From: Streptomyces spororaveus
Lineage (GTDB): Bacteria; Actinomycetota; Actinomycetes; Streptomycetales; Streptomycetaceae
NCBI RefSeq assembly: GCF_016755875.1
Contig: NZ_BNED01000005.1
Coordinates: forward strand, 4,416,001 to 4,480,000
Length of the DNA: 64,000 nucleotides
Direction: 5' to 3'
A model generated the notes under the pieces. The model saw only the letters and a program-made list of their open reading frames with translations. It did not search any database and was not told the DNA's origin. The translations under genes and the position numbers were made by a program. Positions 13,986-22,722 of the stretch are shown one piece after another. The stretch's first letter is position 1, and each line of letters opens with the position of its first letter.

Positions 13986-13993
13986 AGCGCCCT
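13962..13993 (-). terminator. Hairpin terminator of dnaA
   Basis: AGGGCGCcCCCG (13962-13973) pairs with CGGGaGCGCCCT (13982-13993) with a single internal mismatch. The 8-base loop contains most of a DnaA-box-like TTGTGGAC. A second smaller stem (GGGGCC/GGCCCC, 14009-14027) precedes it. Both lie just past the dnaA stop and mark the edge of oriC. Confidence 0.7.
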
Positions 13994-14051
13994 CTGGATG
14001 AGTGTGAAGGGGCCCTGAAGCGGCCCCGAACCGGGTGTCGGGGGGCCGCGC

Positions 14052-15833
14052 TCAGGCGTTCTTGATGCGGTTGGTGAGTTCGGTGACCTGGTTGTAGATG
14101 GACCGGCGCTCGGCCATCAGAGCGCGGATCTTGCGGTCCGCGTGCATGACCGTCGTGTGGTCGCGGCCGCCGAACTGGGCCCCGATCTTGGGCAGTGAGA
14201 GGTCGGTGAGCTCCCGGCACAGGTACATGGCGATCTGCCGGGCGGTGACCAGGACCCGGCTGCGCGAGGAGCCGCACAGGTCGTCCACGGTGAGGCCGAA
14301 GTAGTCGGCGGTGGCCGCCATGATGTCGCTGGCGGTGATCTCCGGCGCGCTGTCCTCGCCGCCCGGGATCAGGTTCTTCAGGACGTCCTCGGTCAGGCCC
14401 AGGTCGACCGGCTGCCGGTTGAGGCTTGCGAAGGCCGTGACCCGGATCAGCGCCCCCTCCAGCTCACGGATGTTGCGCGAGATGCGGGAGGCGATGAACT
14501 CCAGTACCTCCGGCGGGGCGTTGAGCTGCTCCTGGACGGCCTTCTTGCGCAGGATCGCGATACGGGTCTCCAGCTCGGGCGGCTGGACGTCGGTGATCAG
14601 GCCCCACTCGAAGCGGTTGCGGAGCCGGTCCTCCAGGGTCACCAGCTGCTTGGGCGGCCGGTCGGAGGAGAGGACGATCTGCTTGTTGGCGTTGTGGAGC
14701 GTGTTGAAGGTGTGGAAGAACTCCTCCTGCGTCGACTCCTTGCTCGCGAGGAACTGGATGTCGTCGACGAGCAGGATGTCCATCTCGCGGTAGCGCTTGC
14801 GGAACGCGTCGCCCTTGCCGTCGCGGATGGAGTTGATGAACTCGTTGGTGAACTCCTCCGAGCTCACGTACCGCACCCGGGTGCCGGGGTAGAGGCTCCG
14901 CGCGTAGTGCCCGATGGCGTGCAGCAGGTGCGTCTTGCCGAGGCCCGACTCCCCGTAGACGAAAAGGGGGTTGTAGGCCTTCGCGGGCGCTTCGGCGACG
15001 GCCACCGCGGCGGCGTGCGCGAAGCGGTTGGAGGCGCCGATGACGAAGGTGTCGAAGAGGTACTTGGGGTTCAGCCGCGCGGTCGGCTCCAGCGGGCCCG
15101 AGGTGGAGCCGCCGGACGGGGACGGCGGGGCCGCGGGCCGGCCGGGCGCCTGGCGCGGCGCCGACTGCTCGTACTGCTGGGACTCGTACGACTGCTGCTC
15201 GTACTGATGGGACTGGTGCTGCTGCTGGGGCTCGTACGGGGACTGCTCGTACTTCTGCTGCTCGTAGGAGCCCTGGTCGTAGCCGGAGGGCTCGGGCTGC
15301 TGGAGGTAGCCCGGCTGCGGGGAGGCGTACGGGTCGCGCTCGGGGAAGCCGCCGAGGCGCGGCTGCTGCCAGCCGTAGTCGTCCTGCTGGCCGCCGCGGG
15401 GCCAGGCGCCGGGCTCGGGGCGCTGCTGCTGGTAGTCCGGATAGGCCGGGCGGGCCGTGGGGAGCTGGTCGTCGCCGGGGCCGCCGCCGGGGCGCTGGCC
15501 GCCGTACGGCTCGTACCCGCCCTGCTGCTGGGCGGGCGGGGCCGGTGGCGCGGGCTCGCCCGCGGAGTCGTCCACGGTGATGGCGATCCGGATGGGGCGG
15601 CCGCACTCACGGCTGAGGGCGTCACTGATCAGCGGGGCGAGGCGGCCCTCGAGGACGCGCTTGCCCCATTCGTTGGGGACGGCCAGCAGCGCGGTGTCGG
15701 CGACGAGTGCCAGGGGCTGGCACCGCTCGACCCACTGCTTGTCCTTGGGCTCGATCCCCGGCTGTCCCTCCCCGAGGAGCTTTTCGAGCACCCTTGGCCA
15801 CACTGCGGCAAGATCGGCAGGTACGTCAGCCAC
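14052..15833 (-). CDS. dnaA: Chromosomal replication initiator protein DnaA
   Basis: 593 aa from the GTG at 15833 ([19 protein letters not shown]). The frame runs further upstream but that part lacks homology. Domain I spans about 1-88. Domain II is a very long Gln/Tyr/Pro/Glu-rich linker (about 89-255) with degenerate YEQ units, characteristic of Streptomyces DnaA. The AAA+ domain has Walker [12 protein letters not shown] and Walker [11 protein letters not shown]. Domain IV ends with the signature [15 protein letters not shown], which binds DnaA boxes. Two DnaA boxes abut its promoter, suggesting autorepression. Confidence 0.97.
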   Translation of the reverse strand: MADVPADLAAVWPRVLEKLLGEGQPGIEPKDKQWVERCQPLALVADTALLAVPNEWGKRVLEGRLAPLISDALSRECGRPIRIAITVDDSAGEPAPPAPPAQQQGGYEPYGGQRPGGGPGDDQLPTARPAYPDYQQQRPEPGAWPRGGQQDDYGWQQPRLGGFPERDPYASPQPGYLQQPEPSGYDQGSYEQQKYEQSPYEPQQQHQSHQYEQQSYESQQYEQSAPRQAPGRPAAPPSPSGGSTSGPLEPTARLNPKYLFDTFVIGASNRFAHAAAVAVAEAPAKAYNPLFVYGESGLGKTHLLHAIGHYARSLYPGTRVRYVSSEEFTNEFINSIRDGKGDAFRKRYREMDILLVDDIQFLASKESTQEEFFHTFNTLHNANKQIVLSSDRPPKQLVTLEDRLRNRFEWGLITDVQPPELETRIAILRKKAVQEQLNAPPEVLEFIASRISRNIRELEGALIRVTAFASLNRQPVDLGLTEDVLKNLIPGGEDSAPEITASDIMAATADYFGLTVDDLCGSSRSRVLVTARQIAMYLCRELTDLSLPKIGAQFGGRDHTTVMHADRKIRALMAERRSIYNQVTELTNRIKNA

Positions 15834-15911
15834 AGAGCACGCTCTCTCACAGGGGTCCCACGAATGTGTGGTTCTTTGGGACGGTCGGGACAAAAAATCC
15901 GGGGTCAGGCA

Positions 15912-15965
15912 ACGGTAGTCAGGCCAGCGGGTACGGTTCAAGTCGTTGTCCACAGCCTGTGCACA
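15912..15965 (-). promoter_or_regulatory. dnaA promoter with adjacent DnaA boxes
   Basis: On the minus strand TTGAAC (15941-15936) and TACCGT (15917-15912) are 18 bases apart, a good vegetative promoter. Directly upstream are a perfect TTGTCCACA box on the plus strand (15946-15954) and a CTGTGCACA/TGTGCACAG palindromic box (15957-15966). Box placement against the -35 element fits DnaA autoregulation, which has been described in Streptomyces. Confidence 0.7.
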
Positions 15966-15988
15966 GTGTGGGGCCACGTCGGCTCGGT

Positions 15989-16018
15989 TTGACCGGATGG
16001 CGTAGCCGCGCGTACCGT
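15989..16018 (+). promoter_or_regulatory. Candidate rpmH-rnpA promoter
   Basis: TTGACC (15989-15994) and TACCGT (16013-16018) with an 18-base spacer, about 170 bases upstream of rpmH. The hexamers are good for a Streptomyces housekeeping promoter, but no transcript start can be seen from sequence. Confidence 0.4.
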
Positions 16019-16188
16019 AACGAGGTCGAGTTGTCGATGGCTGCTGCCGCCTGCCTACCGATGGGCGAAGGTCACTGATAGTGATCATTTAGCGGTGCCA
16101 CTCGGGCGAACACGCGAGATTCCTCGTGGGCGCACGGTGACAGCCAGGCGATGTCCCGCCACAACGATTCATTCTCTGGAGCCCCCGA

Positions 16189-16326
16189 GTGAGCAAGCGC
16201 ACCTTCCAGCCGAACAACCGCCGTCGTGCCAAGACCCACGGCTTCCGCCTGCGGATGCGTACCCGTGCCGGTCGCGCGATCCTCGCGAACCGTCGTGGCA
16301 AGGGCCGCGCCGCCCTTTCCGCGTAA
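16189..16326 (+). CDS. rpmH: 50S ribosomal protein L34
   Basis: 45 aa from GTG at 16189: [19 protein letters not shown] then [20 protein letters not shown] and ending RAALSA. This is the full-length basic L34 protein, with the usual [11 protein letters not shown] start and LANRRGKGR end. GGAG precedes the start by about 8 bases. It begins the rpmH-rnpA-yidD-yidC-khpB-rsmG cluster, and dnaA is divergent. Confidence 0.97.
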   Translation: MSKRTFQPNNRRRAKTHGFRLRMRTRAGRAILANRRGKGRAALSA

Positions 16327-16347
16327 CCACACGCAGGTCGTGACGTC

Positions 16348-16722
16348 GTGCTGTCTCCCGAGAATCGGCTGAGGCGGCGCGAGGACTTCGCGAGCGCGGT
16401 ACGTCGAGGTCGTCGGGCTGGTCGCCCGCTCCTCGTCGTCCATCTACGTACACGCGGTGCAACGGACCCGCACGAGTCGGGGGAGATCGATCCCTCGGCG
16501 CGTGCGGGTTTCGTCGTCAGCAAGGCTGTCGGCAACGCCGTCATACGTAACCGGGTCAAGCGCCGTCTTCGCCATCTGGTCCGCGAGCGGCTGTCTCAGC
16601 TGCCCGCCGGTAGCCTGGTGGTGGTACGCGCGTTGCCCGGAGCGGGTGATGCCGGCCCCGACGCGCTGGCCCGGGACCTGGATGCCGCTCTGGTGCGGCT
16701 CCTGGGAGGCGTGGCTCGATGA
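16348..16722 (+). CDS. rnpA: Ribonuclease P protein component
   Basis: 124 aa from a GTG at 16348. It is the protein partner of RNase P RNA in tRNA 5' maturation. The basic signature ([20 protein letters not shown]) is intact, as is the N-terminal [18 protein letters not shown]. It lies 21 bases after rpmH and overlaps yidD by 4 bases (ATGA). Confidence 0.96.
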   Translation: MLSPENRLRRREDFASAVRRGRRAGRPLLVVHLRTRGATDPHESGEIDPSARAGFVVSKAVGNAVIRNRVKRRLRHLVRERLSQLPAGSLVVVRALPGAGDAGPDALARDLDAALVRLLGGVAR

Positions 16723-17000
16723 AGTACCCGCTGCTCGCTTTGATCAAGCTGTACCAGTGGACGATCAGTCCGCTGCTCGGGCCGGTGTGCCGCTACTACC
16801 CGTCGTGTTCGCACTACGGGTACACGGCCATCGACCGGCATGGTGCGGTGAAGGGGACGGCCCTGACCGCCTGGCGGATCCTGCGGTGCAATCCGTGGTC
16901 CCCGGGCGGCGTGGACCACGTCCCACCCCGTAAACGCCCGCGTTGGCACGAGCAGCTGCGCAGTGCGTTGCGTAGATCTCGCAATGCTCAAGGAGCCTGA
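16719..17000 (+). CDS. yidD: Membrane protein insertion efficiency factor YidD
   Basis: 93 aa. The family pattern is clear: [35 protein letters not shown] and [17 protein letters not shown], with the three conserved cysteines. It is a small amphipathic membrane-associated protein thought to help YidC-dependent insertion. It overlaps rnpA by 4 bases and ends 3 bases before yidC, so the three are translationally linked. Confidence 0.95.
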   Translation: MKYPLLALIKLYQWTISPLLGPVCRYYPSCSHYGYTAIDRHGAVKGTALTAWRILRCNPWSPGGVDHVPPRKRPRWHEQLRSALRRSRNAQGA

Positions 17001-17003
17001 TTA

Positions 17004-18107
17004 GTGGACACGATTGCCAGTCTGTTCAGCTTTATCACTTACCCCGTCTCGTGGATCATCGTCCAGTTCCACTCGCTGTACGGGGCGATCTTCGGTGAGT
17101 CGAGTGGGTTGGCCTGGGGCCTGTCCATCGTGTCCCTCGTGATCTTGATCCGTATCTGCCTGATCCCGCTCTTCGTGAAGCAGATCAAGGCGACGCGGGG
17201 CATGCAGGCGCTCCAGCCGAAGATGAAGGCGATCCAGGAGCGCTACAAGAACGACAAGCAGCGCCAGTCCGAAGAGATGATGAAGCTGTACAAGGAGACG
17301 GGTACCAACCCGCTCTCCTCGTGCCTGCCCATCCTGGCGCAGTCCCCGTTCTTCTTCGCGCTGTACCACACGCTGTCGAACATCGCCGATGGCAAGCCGG
17401 TCGGTGCGATGGACCAGCAGCTGGTCGACAGCGCCCGCGCGGCCAAGATCTTCGGTGCGCCGATCGCCGCCAAGTTCATGGACACCCCGGAGAAGGTCGC
17501 CGCCCTCGGCGCCACCCTGACGGACGTCCGGATCGTGACCGCGGTCATGATCATCATGATGTCGCTGTCGCAGTTCTACACCCAGCGTCAGCTGATGCAG
17601 AAGAACGTCGACCTCTCGGTCAAGACGCCGTTCATGCAGCAGCAGAAGATGCTGATGTACATCTTCCCGGTGATCTTCGCGGTCATGGGCATCAACTTCC
17701 CCGTCGGTGTTCTCGTCTACTGGCTGACCACGAACGTGTGGACCATGGGCCAGCAGATGTACGTGATCAACCAGAACCCGACGCCGGGCAGCAAGGCGCA
17801 GGACCAGTACCTGACCCGCCTGCTGAAGCAGATCAGCTCGCACGGCGAGCTCAAGGGCCGGGGCAGGAAGCGGGTCGTCGCGGCGATCGTCGCCAAGGGC
17901 CCGGACCGCAACGACAACGAGCGCAAGTTCATCGCCACCCTCACCAAGCAGGGCATGGCGGCCCAGCCCGACGGCTCCGTGATCAAGAGTGTCGAGGCCA
18001 CGGCGGACTCGGATGCCGCGAGCGGCGGTGCCGCCAAGCGGCAGCAGCCGAAGCGCCAGTCGAAGTCGCAGCGTCAGACCCCCAGCAAGCCCGCTCCCAA
18101 GAAGTAA
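17004..18107 (+). CDS. yidC: Membrane protein insertase YidC/Oxa1
   Basis: 367 aa from GTG at 17004, with AAGGAG about 10 bases upstream. It inserts proteins into the cytoplasmic membrane. The Gram-positive Oxa1 form is seen: [20 protein letters not shown], then a charged cytoplasmic hairpin ([20 protein letters not shown]), [20 protein letters not shown] and a later [20 protein letters not shown] segment. The C-terminal tail is Lys/Gln/Pro-rich. It has no large N-terminal periplasmic domain, unlike E. coli YidC. Confidence 0.96.
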   Translation: MDTIASLFSFITYPVSWIIVQFHSLYGAIFGESSGLAWGLSIVSLVILIRICLIPLFVKQIKATRGMQALQPKMKAIQERYKNDKQRQSEEMMKLYKETGTNPLSSCLPILAQSPFFFALYHTLSNIADGKPVGAMDQQLVDSARAAKIFGAPIAAKFMDTPEKVAALGATLTDVRIVTAVMIIMMSLSQFYTQRQLMQKNVDLSVKTPFMQQQKMLMYIFPVIFAVMGINFPVGVLVYWLTTNVWTMGQQMYVINQNPTPGSKAQDQYLTRLLKQISSHGELKGRGRKRVVAAIVAKGPDRNDNERKFIATLTKQGMAAQPDGSVIKSVEATADSDAASGGAAKRQQPKRQSKSQRQTPSKPAPKK

Positions 18108-18122
18108 GAAGGAGTCCCTCCC

Positions 18123-18635
18123 GTGACGGAAGGCACCACCACCGCCGCCGCTGAGAGTGGCGACACCCTGACCCGCCTTGAGCAGGAGGGTGAGATCGCG
18201 GCCGACTACCTTGAGGGTCTGCTGGACATCGCTGACCTGGACGGCGACATCGACATGGACGTCGAGGCCGACCGGGCCGCGGTGTCGATCGTCAGTGACT
18301 CGGCCAGCCGTGATCTGCAGAAGCTCGTGGGCCGCGACGGTGAGGTTCTGGAGGCTCTGCAGGAGCTGACCCGCCTCGCCGTGCACCGGGAGACCGGGGA
18401 CCGCAGCCGTCTGATGCTGGACATCGCCGGGTTCCGCGCCAAGAAGCGCGAGGAGCTGGCGGCGCTGGGCGCCCAGGCCGCGGCGGACGTGAAGGCGTCC
18501 GGCGAGCCGCTGAAGCTGGCTCCGATGACCCCGTTCGAGCGGAAGGTCGTCCACGACGCGGTGGCGGCCGCCGGCCTGCGGAGCGAGTCCGAGGGCGAGG
18601 AGCCGCAGCGCTTCGTCGTTGTGCTCCCGGCCTGA
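18123..18635 (+). CDS. khpB: KH/R3H RNA-binding protein KhpB (Jag/EloR type)
   Basis: 170 aa from GTG at 18123. A KH-like domain (LVGRDGEVLEALQELTRLAV) is followed by an R3H domain with RSRLMLDIAGFRAKKREELA and PMTPFERKVVHDAVAA. It lacks the N-terminal Jag domain of firmicute homologues. In firmicutes KhpB pairs with KhpA in a small-RNA or mRNA-binding complex tied to cell elongation. It sits 15 bases after yidC and is followed by a terminator. Confidence 0.93.
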   Translation: MTEGTTTAAAESGDTLTRLEQEGEIAADYLEGLLDIADLDGDIDMDVEADRAAVSIVSDSASRDLQKLVGRDGEVLEALQELTRLAVHRETGDRSRLMLDIAGFRAKKREELAALGAQAAADVKASGEPLKLAPMTPFERKVVHDAVAAAGLRSESEGEEPQRFVVVLPA

Positions 18636-18653
18636 TCGTCAGCACGAGTTGTT

Positions 18654-18682
18654 CGGCCCCGTCTGTGTCGCAGGCGGGGCCG
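18654..18682 (+). terminator. Hairpin between khpB and rsmG
   Basis: CGGCCCCGTCTG (18654-18665) pairs with CAGGCGGGGCCG (18671-18682), including one G-U pair, around a five-base loop. It starts 18 bases past the khpB stop and probably ends the rpmH operon or reduces read-through into rsmG. Confidence 0.8.
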
Positions 18683-18771
18683 ATGTTTGTCAGCCTGGCC
18701 TGACAGGTGAACGACGCCTCATCTTGAAGACGTGGTTTTTCAGAACCATGCGGTACGGAAGGACGGTCCCC

Positions 18772-19488
18772 GTGACGGAGGCAGCTGAGCTTCCCCCGGC
18801 GCCTGAAGAGGCGCGCGCGGTGTTCGGTGAGTTTTTCCCGGAAGCTGTGCGGTACGCGGAGCTGCTGGCGGACGCGGGAGTGAAGCGGGGCCTGATCGGG
18901 CCGCGTGAGGTGCCGCGTCTGTGGGAGCGGCACCTGCTGAACTGCGCTGTGCTGTCGGAGGTGGTGCCTCAGGGCGTCACCGTGTGCGACGTGGGCTCGG
19001 GCGCGGGTCTGCCCGGTATCCCGCTCGCTCTGGTGCGACGGGATCTCAAGATCACGCTGCTCGAACCGCTTCTGCGCCGCACGACCTTCCTCCAGGAGGC
19101 CGTGGAGCTGCTGGGCCTGGACCACGTCACGGTGGTGCGCGGGCGGGCCGAGGAGGTCCTCGGCAAGCTGCAGCCGGTGCACGTGGTGACGGCGCGGGCG
19201 GTGGCACCGCTGGACCGGCTGGCCGGCTGGGGAGTGCCCCTGCTGCGTCCCTACGGCGAGATGCTGGCGCTGAAGGGCGACACCGCGGACGAGGAGCTGG
19301 TGACCGCGAAGACGGCGCTGGCGAAGCTGGGTGTGGTGAAGACGTCGGTGCTGCAGGTGGGCGAGGGTCTGGTGGATCCTCTGTCGACGGTCGTGCGGGT
19401 CGAGGTCGGGGAGAGCCCCGGAGGGGTGAGGTTCGCGGCCAAGCGGGCTAAGGCGGCCCGGGTGGGACGCACCCGCCGGCGGCGTTGA
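18772..19488 (+). CDS. rsmG: 16S rRNA (guanine-N7) methyltransferase RsmG
   Basis: 238 aa from GTG at 18772 (VTEAAELPPAPEEARAVFGE), preceded by GGAAGGA; an ATG at 18748 would add eight residues. It methylates G527 (E. coli numbering) of 16S rRNA from S-adenosylmethionine. The SAM motif is VCDVGSGAGLPGIPLALV, and ELLADAGVKRGLIGPREVPR and LWERHLLNCAVL match the family N-terminus. Loss of RsmG gives low-level streptomycin resistance in Streptomyces. The C-terminus is very basic. Confidence 0.95.
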   Translation: MTEAAELPPAPEEARAVFGEFFPEAVRYAELLADAGVKRGLIGPREVPRLWERHLLNCAVLSEVVPQGVTVCDVGSGAGLPGIPLALVRRDLKITLLEPLLRRTTFLQEAVELLGLDHVTVVRGRAEEVLGKLQPVHVVTARAVAPLDRLAGWGVPLLRPYGEMLALKGDTADEELVTAKTALAKLGVVKTSVLQVGEGLVDPLSTVVRVEVGESPGGVRFAAKRAKAARVGRTRRRR

Positions 19489-19513
19489 TTCTCCGCTGAC
19501 TCGCTGCGAGCCG

Positions 19514-19548
19514 GGGCCCACACGGGAGATTTCATCCGTGTTGGGCCC
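19514..19548 (+). terminator. Hairpin terminator of rsmG
   Basis: GGGCCCACACGG (19514-19525) pairs with CCGTGTTGGGCCC (19536-19548) with one bulged base. It starts 25 bases after the rsmG stop. Confidence 0.78.
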
Positions 19549-19604
19549 TATAGGTATGGATTTCGGAGTGTCGTAGCGGCCGGGAGACTCCCTCCGGGCA
19601 TCGT

Positions 19605-19618
19605 GTTTCACGTGAAAC
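19605..19618. other. parS: parS site 1 (perfect)
   Basis: GTTTCACGTGAAAC, the Streptomyces ParB-binding palindrome, upstream of parA. It is 208 bases before the preferred parA start. Confidence 0.97.
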
Positions 19619-19701
19619 GTCGCTCTCTGCTGCACGGAATCATCAGTCGCGGTCGTGCGGCTGCGTCCCCCCTCCCGCGCAAGGATGCAAGGGGGACAGA
19701 G

Positions 19702-19728
19702 TTGTCCACATCGGTGGATTCATCCACA
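19702..19728 (+). promoter_or_regulatory. DnaA-box pair upstream of parA
   Basis: A perfect TTGTCCACA (19702-19710) and TCATCCACA (19720-19728) on the same strand, about 100 bases before the parA start. This could link parAB expression to DnaA. The function is inferred. Confidence 0.6.
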
Positions 19729-19812
19729 GGAGAACGGGCCCCGCTGGTTCGCGACCCGGGTGACATGGGAGGCTCTGTTCATCGCGAGCCTGATGTCGAG
19801 GAGAGTGACACC

Positions 19813-20853
19813 GTGCGGTCCGACGCCAACCTCGCGGGGCCCATGGCCGATCCGGTCCCCGGTCCCCGCTCTGAACCGGCGGGTGGGGATGTTTCACGTG
19901 AAACATTGCCTCCGCCTCTTGTAGACAACGACACCCCCGTCGGCCGAGCCGCCCAGCAGGCCCTCGAGGCGATGGGGCGTGCCGGTGAGAGGCTGCCCCG
20001 GCCGAATCAGACCCGCGTCATCGTGGTCGCCAACCAGAAGGGCGGCGTGGGCAAGACCACGACGACCGTGAACCTGGCGGCCTCACTGGCGCTGCACGGG
20101 GCACGGGTCCTGGTGGTCGACCTCGACCCGCAGGGCAACGCGTCCACGGCTCTGGGCATCGACCACCACGCCGATGTGCCGTCCATCTACGACGTGCTCG
20201 TGGACAGCCGGCCCCTGCTGGAGGTCGTCCAGCCCGTGGTGGACGTGGAAGGGCTCTTCTGTGCCCCGGCCACGATCGACCTGGCGGGTGCGGAGATCGA
20301 GCTGGTGTCGCTCGTGGCGCGGGAGAGCCGCCTCCAGCGGGCGATCCAGGCGTACGACCAGCCCCTCGACTACATCCTGATCGACTGCCCGCCCTCGCTC
20401 GGGCTGCTGACGGTGAACGCTCTGGTGGCCGGCGCGGAGGTGCTGATCCCGATCCAGTGCGAGTACTACGCACTGGAGGGCCTGGGCCAGCTGCTGCGCA
20501 ATGTCGATCTGGTGCGGGCCCACCTCAACCCGGACCTCCATGTGTCGACCATCCTGCTGACGATGTACGACGGCAGGACGAGGCTGGCCTCGCAGGTGGC
20601 GGAGGAGGTGCGCAGCCACTTCGGCAAGGAGGTGCTGCGGACGAGCATCCCCCGGTCGGTGCGCATTTCCGAGGCGCCGAGCTACGGGCAGACGGTGCTC
20701 ACGTACGACCCGGGTTCCAGTGGTTCCCTCTCCTACCTGGAGGCAGCGCGAGAGATCGCGTATCGGGGGGTCGGTATTCAGTACGAGGCTCGGCACGCCC
20801 ATCTGGGCCCGGGCAGGAACAGCACGCACAGTGCGGCGGAGGGGATCCAGTGA
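19813..20853 (+). CDS. parA: Chromosome-partitioning ATPase ParA
   Basis: 346 aa from GTG at 19813, chosen because GAGGAG precedes it by about 9 bases. An ATG at 19765 and one at 19843 are alternatives, and the frame is open from 19603. The deviant Walker A is KGGVGKTTT (76-84), with VVDLDPQGN and [15 protein letters not shown] following. ParA positions and segregates the ParB-parS complexes; in Streptomyces it extends from hyphal tips. A parS palindrome is embedded in its own coding sequence (19891-19904) and read as DVSRET at residues 26-31. Its stop overlaps the parB start by 4 bases. Confidence 0.93.
   Translation: MRSDANLAGPMADPVPGPRSEPAGGDVSRETLPPPLVDNDTPVGRAAQQALEAMGRAGERLPRPNQTRVIVVANQKGGVGKTTTTVNLAASLALHGARVLVVDLDPQGNASTALGIDHHADVPSIYDVLVDSRPLLEVVQPVVDVEGLFCAPATIDLAGAEIELVSLVARESRLQRAIQAYDQPLDYILIDCPPSLGLLTVNALVAGAEVLIPIQCEYYALEGLGQLLRNVDLVRAHLNPDLHVSTILLTMYDGRTRLASQVAEEVRSHFGKEVLRTSIPRSVRISEAPSYGQTVLTYDPGSSGSLSYLEAAREIAYRGVGIQYEARHAHLGPGRNSTHSAAEGIQ
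19891..19904. other. parS: parS site 2 (perfect), inside parA
   Basis: GTTTCACGTGAAAC in frame with parA, encoding V-S-R-E-T in the poorly conserved N-terminal extension, before the ATPase domain. Confidence 0.97.
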
Positions 20854-21935
20854 GTGAGCGACGGAGAGGTCTCGGACGGGGGCTCGGTGCACTGATTCCC
20901 GCGGCTCCGCAGGAGAAGACGCCGCCGGTGATCAGCGCCGGGTCGGCGTCCCCGTCGGCGGTGCCGACACTGGCCGCGGAGCGGGGCATCGCGGCGGCGA
21001 AGCTCGCTTCGCTCGTCCAGGCCGATGTTTCACGTGAAACATCGCTCGCGGTGGCCGAGCCGGAGCCCGCGATCGAGGCCGAGGCCAACACGGTGGCGGC
21101 AGCGACGTTCGCTGAGCTTCCGATGGACGCGATCACGCCGAACCCGCGCCAGCCGCGTGAGGTGTTCGACGAGGACGCGCTCGCGGAGCTGGTGACCTCC
21201 ATCCAGGAGGTGGGCCTGCTCCAGCCTGTGGTGGTGCGGCAGACGGCCCCCGGCCGCTATGAGCTGATCATGGGTGAGCGGCGCTGGCGTGCCTGCCGGG
21301 AGGCCGGTCTGGAGGCCATTCCGGCGATCATCCGGGCGACGGACGACGACAAGCTGCTGCTGGACGCGCTGCTGGAGAACCTGCACCGGGCTCAGCTGAA
21401 CCCGCTGGAGGAGGCCGCGGCCTACGACCAGCTGCTGCGGGACTTCAAGTGCACCCACGACCAGCTGGCCGACCGGATCGGGCGTTCGCGTCCCCAGGTG
21501 TCGAACACGCTGCGACTGCTCAAGCTGTCCCAGCCGGTACGGCGCCGGGTGGCCGCGGGTGTGCTGTCGGCCGGGCACGCGCGGGCGCTGCTGTCGGTGG
21601 AGGACTCCGAGGAGCAGGACAAGCTGGCACACCGGATCGTGGCCGAGGGGCTGTCGGTGCGTGCGGTCGAGGAGATCGTGACGCTGATGTCCTCGGAGCC
21701 GGCGAGCGCGGTGAAGCCGAAGGGTCCGCGGGCCGGTGCCCGGGTGGCTCCGGCGCTCAGTGAGCTGGCGACGCGGCTGTCGGACCGGTTCGAGACGCGG
21801 GTGAAGGTCGATCTGGGGCAGAAGAAGGGCAAGATCACCGTCGAGTTCGCCTCGATGGAGGATCTGGAGCGGATTCTGGGGACGCTGGCGCCGGGCGAGG
21901 GCCGGGTGCTGGATCAGGGTCCTGCCGGGGAGTGA
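20850..21935 (+). CDS. parB: Chromosome-partitioning protein ParB
   Basis: 361 aa from GTG at 20850, which overlaps the parA TGA (GTGA). ParB is a CTP-dependent clamp that loads at parS. The N-terminus [14 protein letters not shown] is the ParA-interacting motif. ITPNPRQPR and the CTP-binding GERRWRA (142-148) and [14 protein letters not shown] are intact. The helix-turn-helix lies at about 204-224 ([20 protein letters not shown]). A C-terminal dimerisation domain follows. A parS site lies inside its own gene, read as DVSRET (59-64). The gene ends at a strong hairpin. Confidence 0.97.
   Translation: MSERRRGLGRGLGALIPAAPQEKTPPVISAGSASPSAVPTLAAERGIAAAKLASLVQADVSRETSLAVAEPEPAIEAEANTVAAATFAELPMDAITPNPRQPREVFDEDALAELVTSIQEVGLLQPVVVRQTAPGRYELIMGERRWRACREAGLEAIPAIIRATDDDKLLLDALLENLHRAQLNPLEEAAAYDQLLRDFKCTHDQLADRIGRSRPQVSNTLRLLKLSQPVRRRVAAGVLSAGHARALLSVEDSEEQDKLAHRIVAEGLSVRAVEEIVTLMSSEPASAVKPKGPRAGARVAPALSELATRLSDRFETRVKVDLGQKKGKITVEFASMEDLERILGTLAPGEGRVLDQGPAGE
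21027..21040. other. parS: parS site 3 (perfect), inside parB
   Basis: GTTTCACGTGAAAC in frame with parB, encoding V60-S-R-E-T64 in the variable linker between the N-terminal motif and the CTPase domain. Confidence 0.97.
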
Positions 21936-21950
21936 TCCCCGGGCCGCCGA

Positions 21951-21990
21951 GGGGCGGACCGCAGCGGTGCGAACCGTTGCGGTCCGCCCC
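21951..21990 (+). terminator. Hairpin terminator of parAB
   Basis: A 17-bp stem (GGGGCGGACCGCAGCGG, 21951-21967, with CCGTTGCGGTCCGCCCC, 21974-21990; one G-U pair) and a 6-base loop, 15 bases after parB. Confidence 0.88.
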
Positions 21991-22037
21991 TTCGCTTTGC
22001 TGTCGAAGAACGCTGGACCAGTGGATACGATGCGGTC

Positions 22038-22655
22038 ATGGGTCGTCGGCTGGTACCGCTCACGCTGGACAACCTCCAGGACCTGCCCCGTCGTTGCCGG
22101 TCCTGCGTGTTCTGGGAGCTGGACCCGGTCAGCGGCGATGCCGCGGTGAAGACGGGTACCGCCGCGCAGGAGAAAGAGGCGTGGATCTCCGCCGTCCTGC
22201 TGGAGTGGGGGTCCTGTGGCCGGGTGGTCTACGTGGACGAGGTTCCGGTGGGCTTCGTCCTCTACGCGCCGCCCGCGTATGTGGCGCGGGCGACTGCCTT
22301 TCCGACCAGCCCGGTCTCGCCCGACGCCGTGCAGCTGATCACCGCCTGGATCATGCCGGGGTACCAGGGGCAGGGGCTGGGGCGGGTCATGGTGCAGACG
22401 GTGGCCAAGGACCTGCTGCGGCGGGGGTTCCGGGCGATCGAGGCGTTCGGGGACGCGCGCTGGGAGGGTCCGGCGTGTCTGCTGCCCGCCGACCATCTCC
22501 TGGCGGTGGGCTTCAAGACGGTACGGCCGCATCCGGTGCATCCGCGGCTGAGGCTGGAGCTGCGGTCCACGCTGTCCTGGAAGGAAGACGTGGAACTGGC
22601 GCTGGACCGGCTGCTGGGCGCGGCGCGCAAGGAGCCGGCGCTGCGGCCGTTGTGA
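22038..22655 (+). CDS. GNAT family N-acetyltransferase
   Basis: 205 aa. The acetyl-CoA site is PGYQGQGLGRVMVQTVAKDL, the GNAT Q/RxxGxG/A motif. The N-terminus carries RRCRSCVFWELDP, a CxxC motif not found in ordinary GNAT enzymes. The substrate is unknown. In mycobacteria the gene at this position between parB and trxA is cwlM; no CwlM-like amidase is seen here. It is convergent with trxA, sharing a terminator that abuts a parS site. Confidence 0.85.
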   Translation: MGRRLVPLTLDNLQDLPRRCRSCVFWELDPVSGDAAVKTGTAAQEKEAWISAVLLEWGSCGRVVYVDEVPVGFVLYAPPAYVARATAFPTSPVSPDAVQLITAWIMPGYQGQGLGRVMVQTVAKDLLRRGFRAIEAFGDARWEGPACLLPADHLLAVGFKTVRPHPVHPRLRLELRSTLSWKEDVELALDRLLGAARKEPALRPL

Positions 22656-22668
22656 GCACGAGACGCGG

Positions 22669-22701
22669 AACGGGGCCGTCCCATGGAGGGACGGCCCCGT
22701 T
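22669..22701. terminator. Bidirectional terminator between the GNAT gene and trxA
   Basis: Perfect 14-bp stem AACGGGGCCGTCCC (22669-22682) and GGGACGGCCCCGTT (22688-22701) with a five-base loop. It overlaps the adjoining parS by three bases and serves two convergent genes. Confidence 0.9.
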
Positions 22702-22712
22702 TCACGTGAAAC
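22699..22712. other. parS: parS site 4 (perfect)
   Basis: GTTTCACGTGAAAC in the short GNAT-trxA gap, fused to the 3' arm of the terminator. Confidence 0.97.
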
Positions 22713-22722
22713 ATCGACCGCG

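Larger units (their letters stand above)
15834..16188. promoter_or_regulatory. Divergent dnaA/rpmH intergenic region
   Basis: 355 bases with no gene. It holds the dnaA promoter with its DnaA boxes, a candidate rpmH promoter on the other strand, and a 13-bp palindrome at 16072-16084; these are listed separately. A purine-rich GGAG at about 16177-16180 serves the rpmH GTG start. Confidence 0.8.
19489..19812. promoter_or_regulatory. rsmG-parA intergenic region with parS and DnaA boxes
   Basis: 324 bases if parA starts at 19813. It contains the rsmG terminator, one perfect parS and two DnaA boxes. The frame of parA stays open through it back to 19603, so part of it could be coding if an earlier start is used. 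Promoters of parAB are expected here, but I cannot fix them. Confidence 0.6.

Noticed and set aside
19603..19812. parA start at 19603, inside parS
   Set aside because: The GTG there overlaps the palindrome and would add 70 unconserved residues; a GAGGAG site favours 19813.
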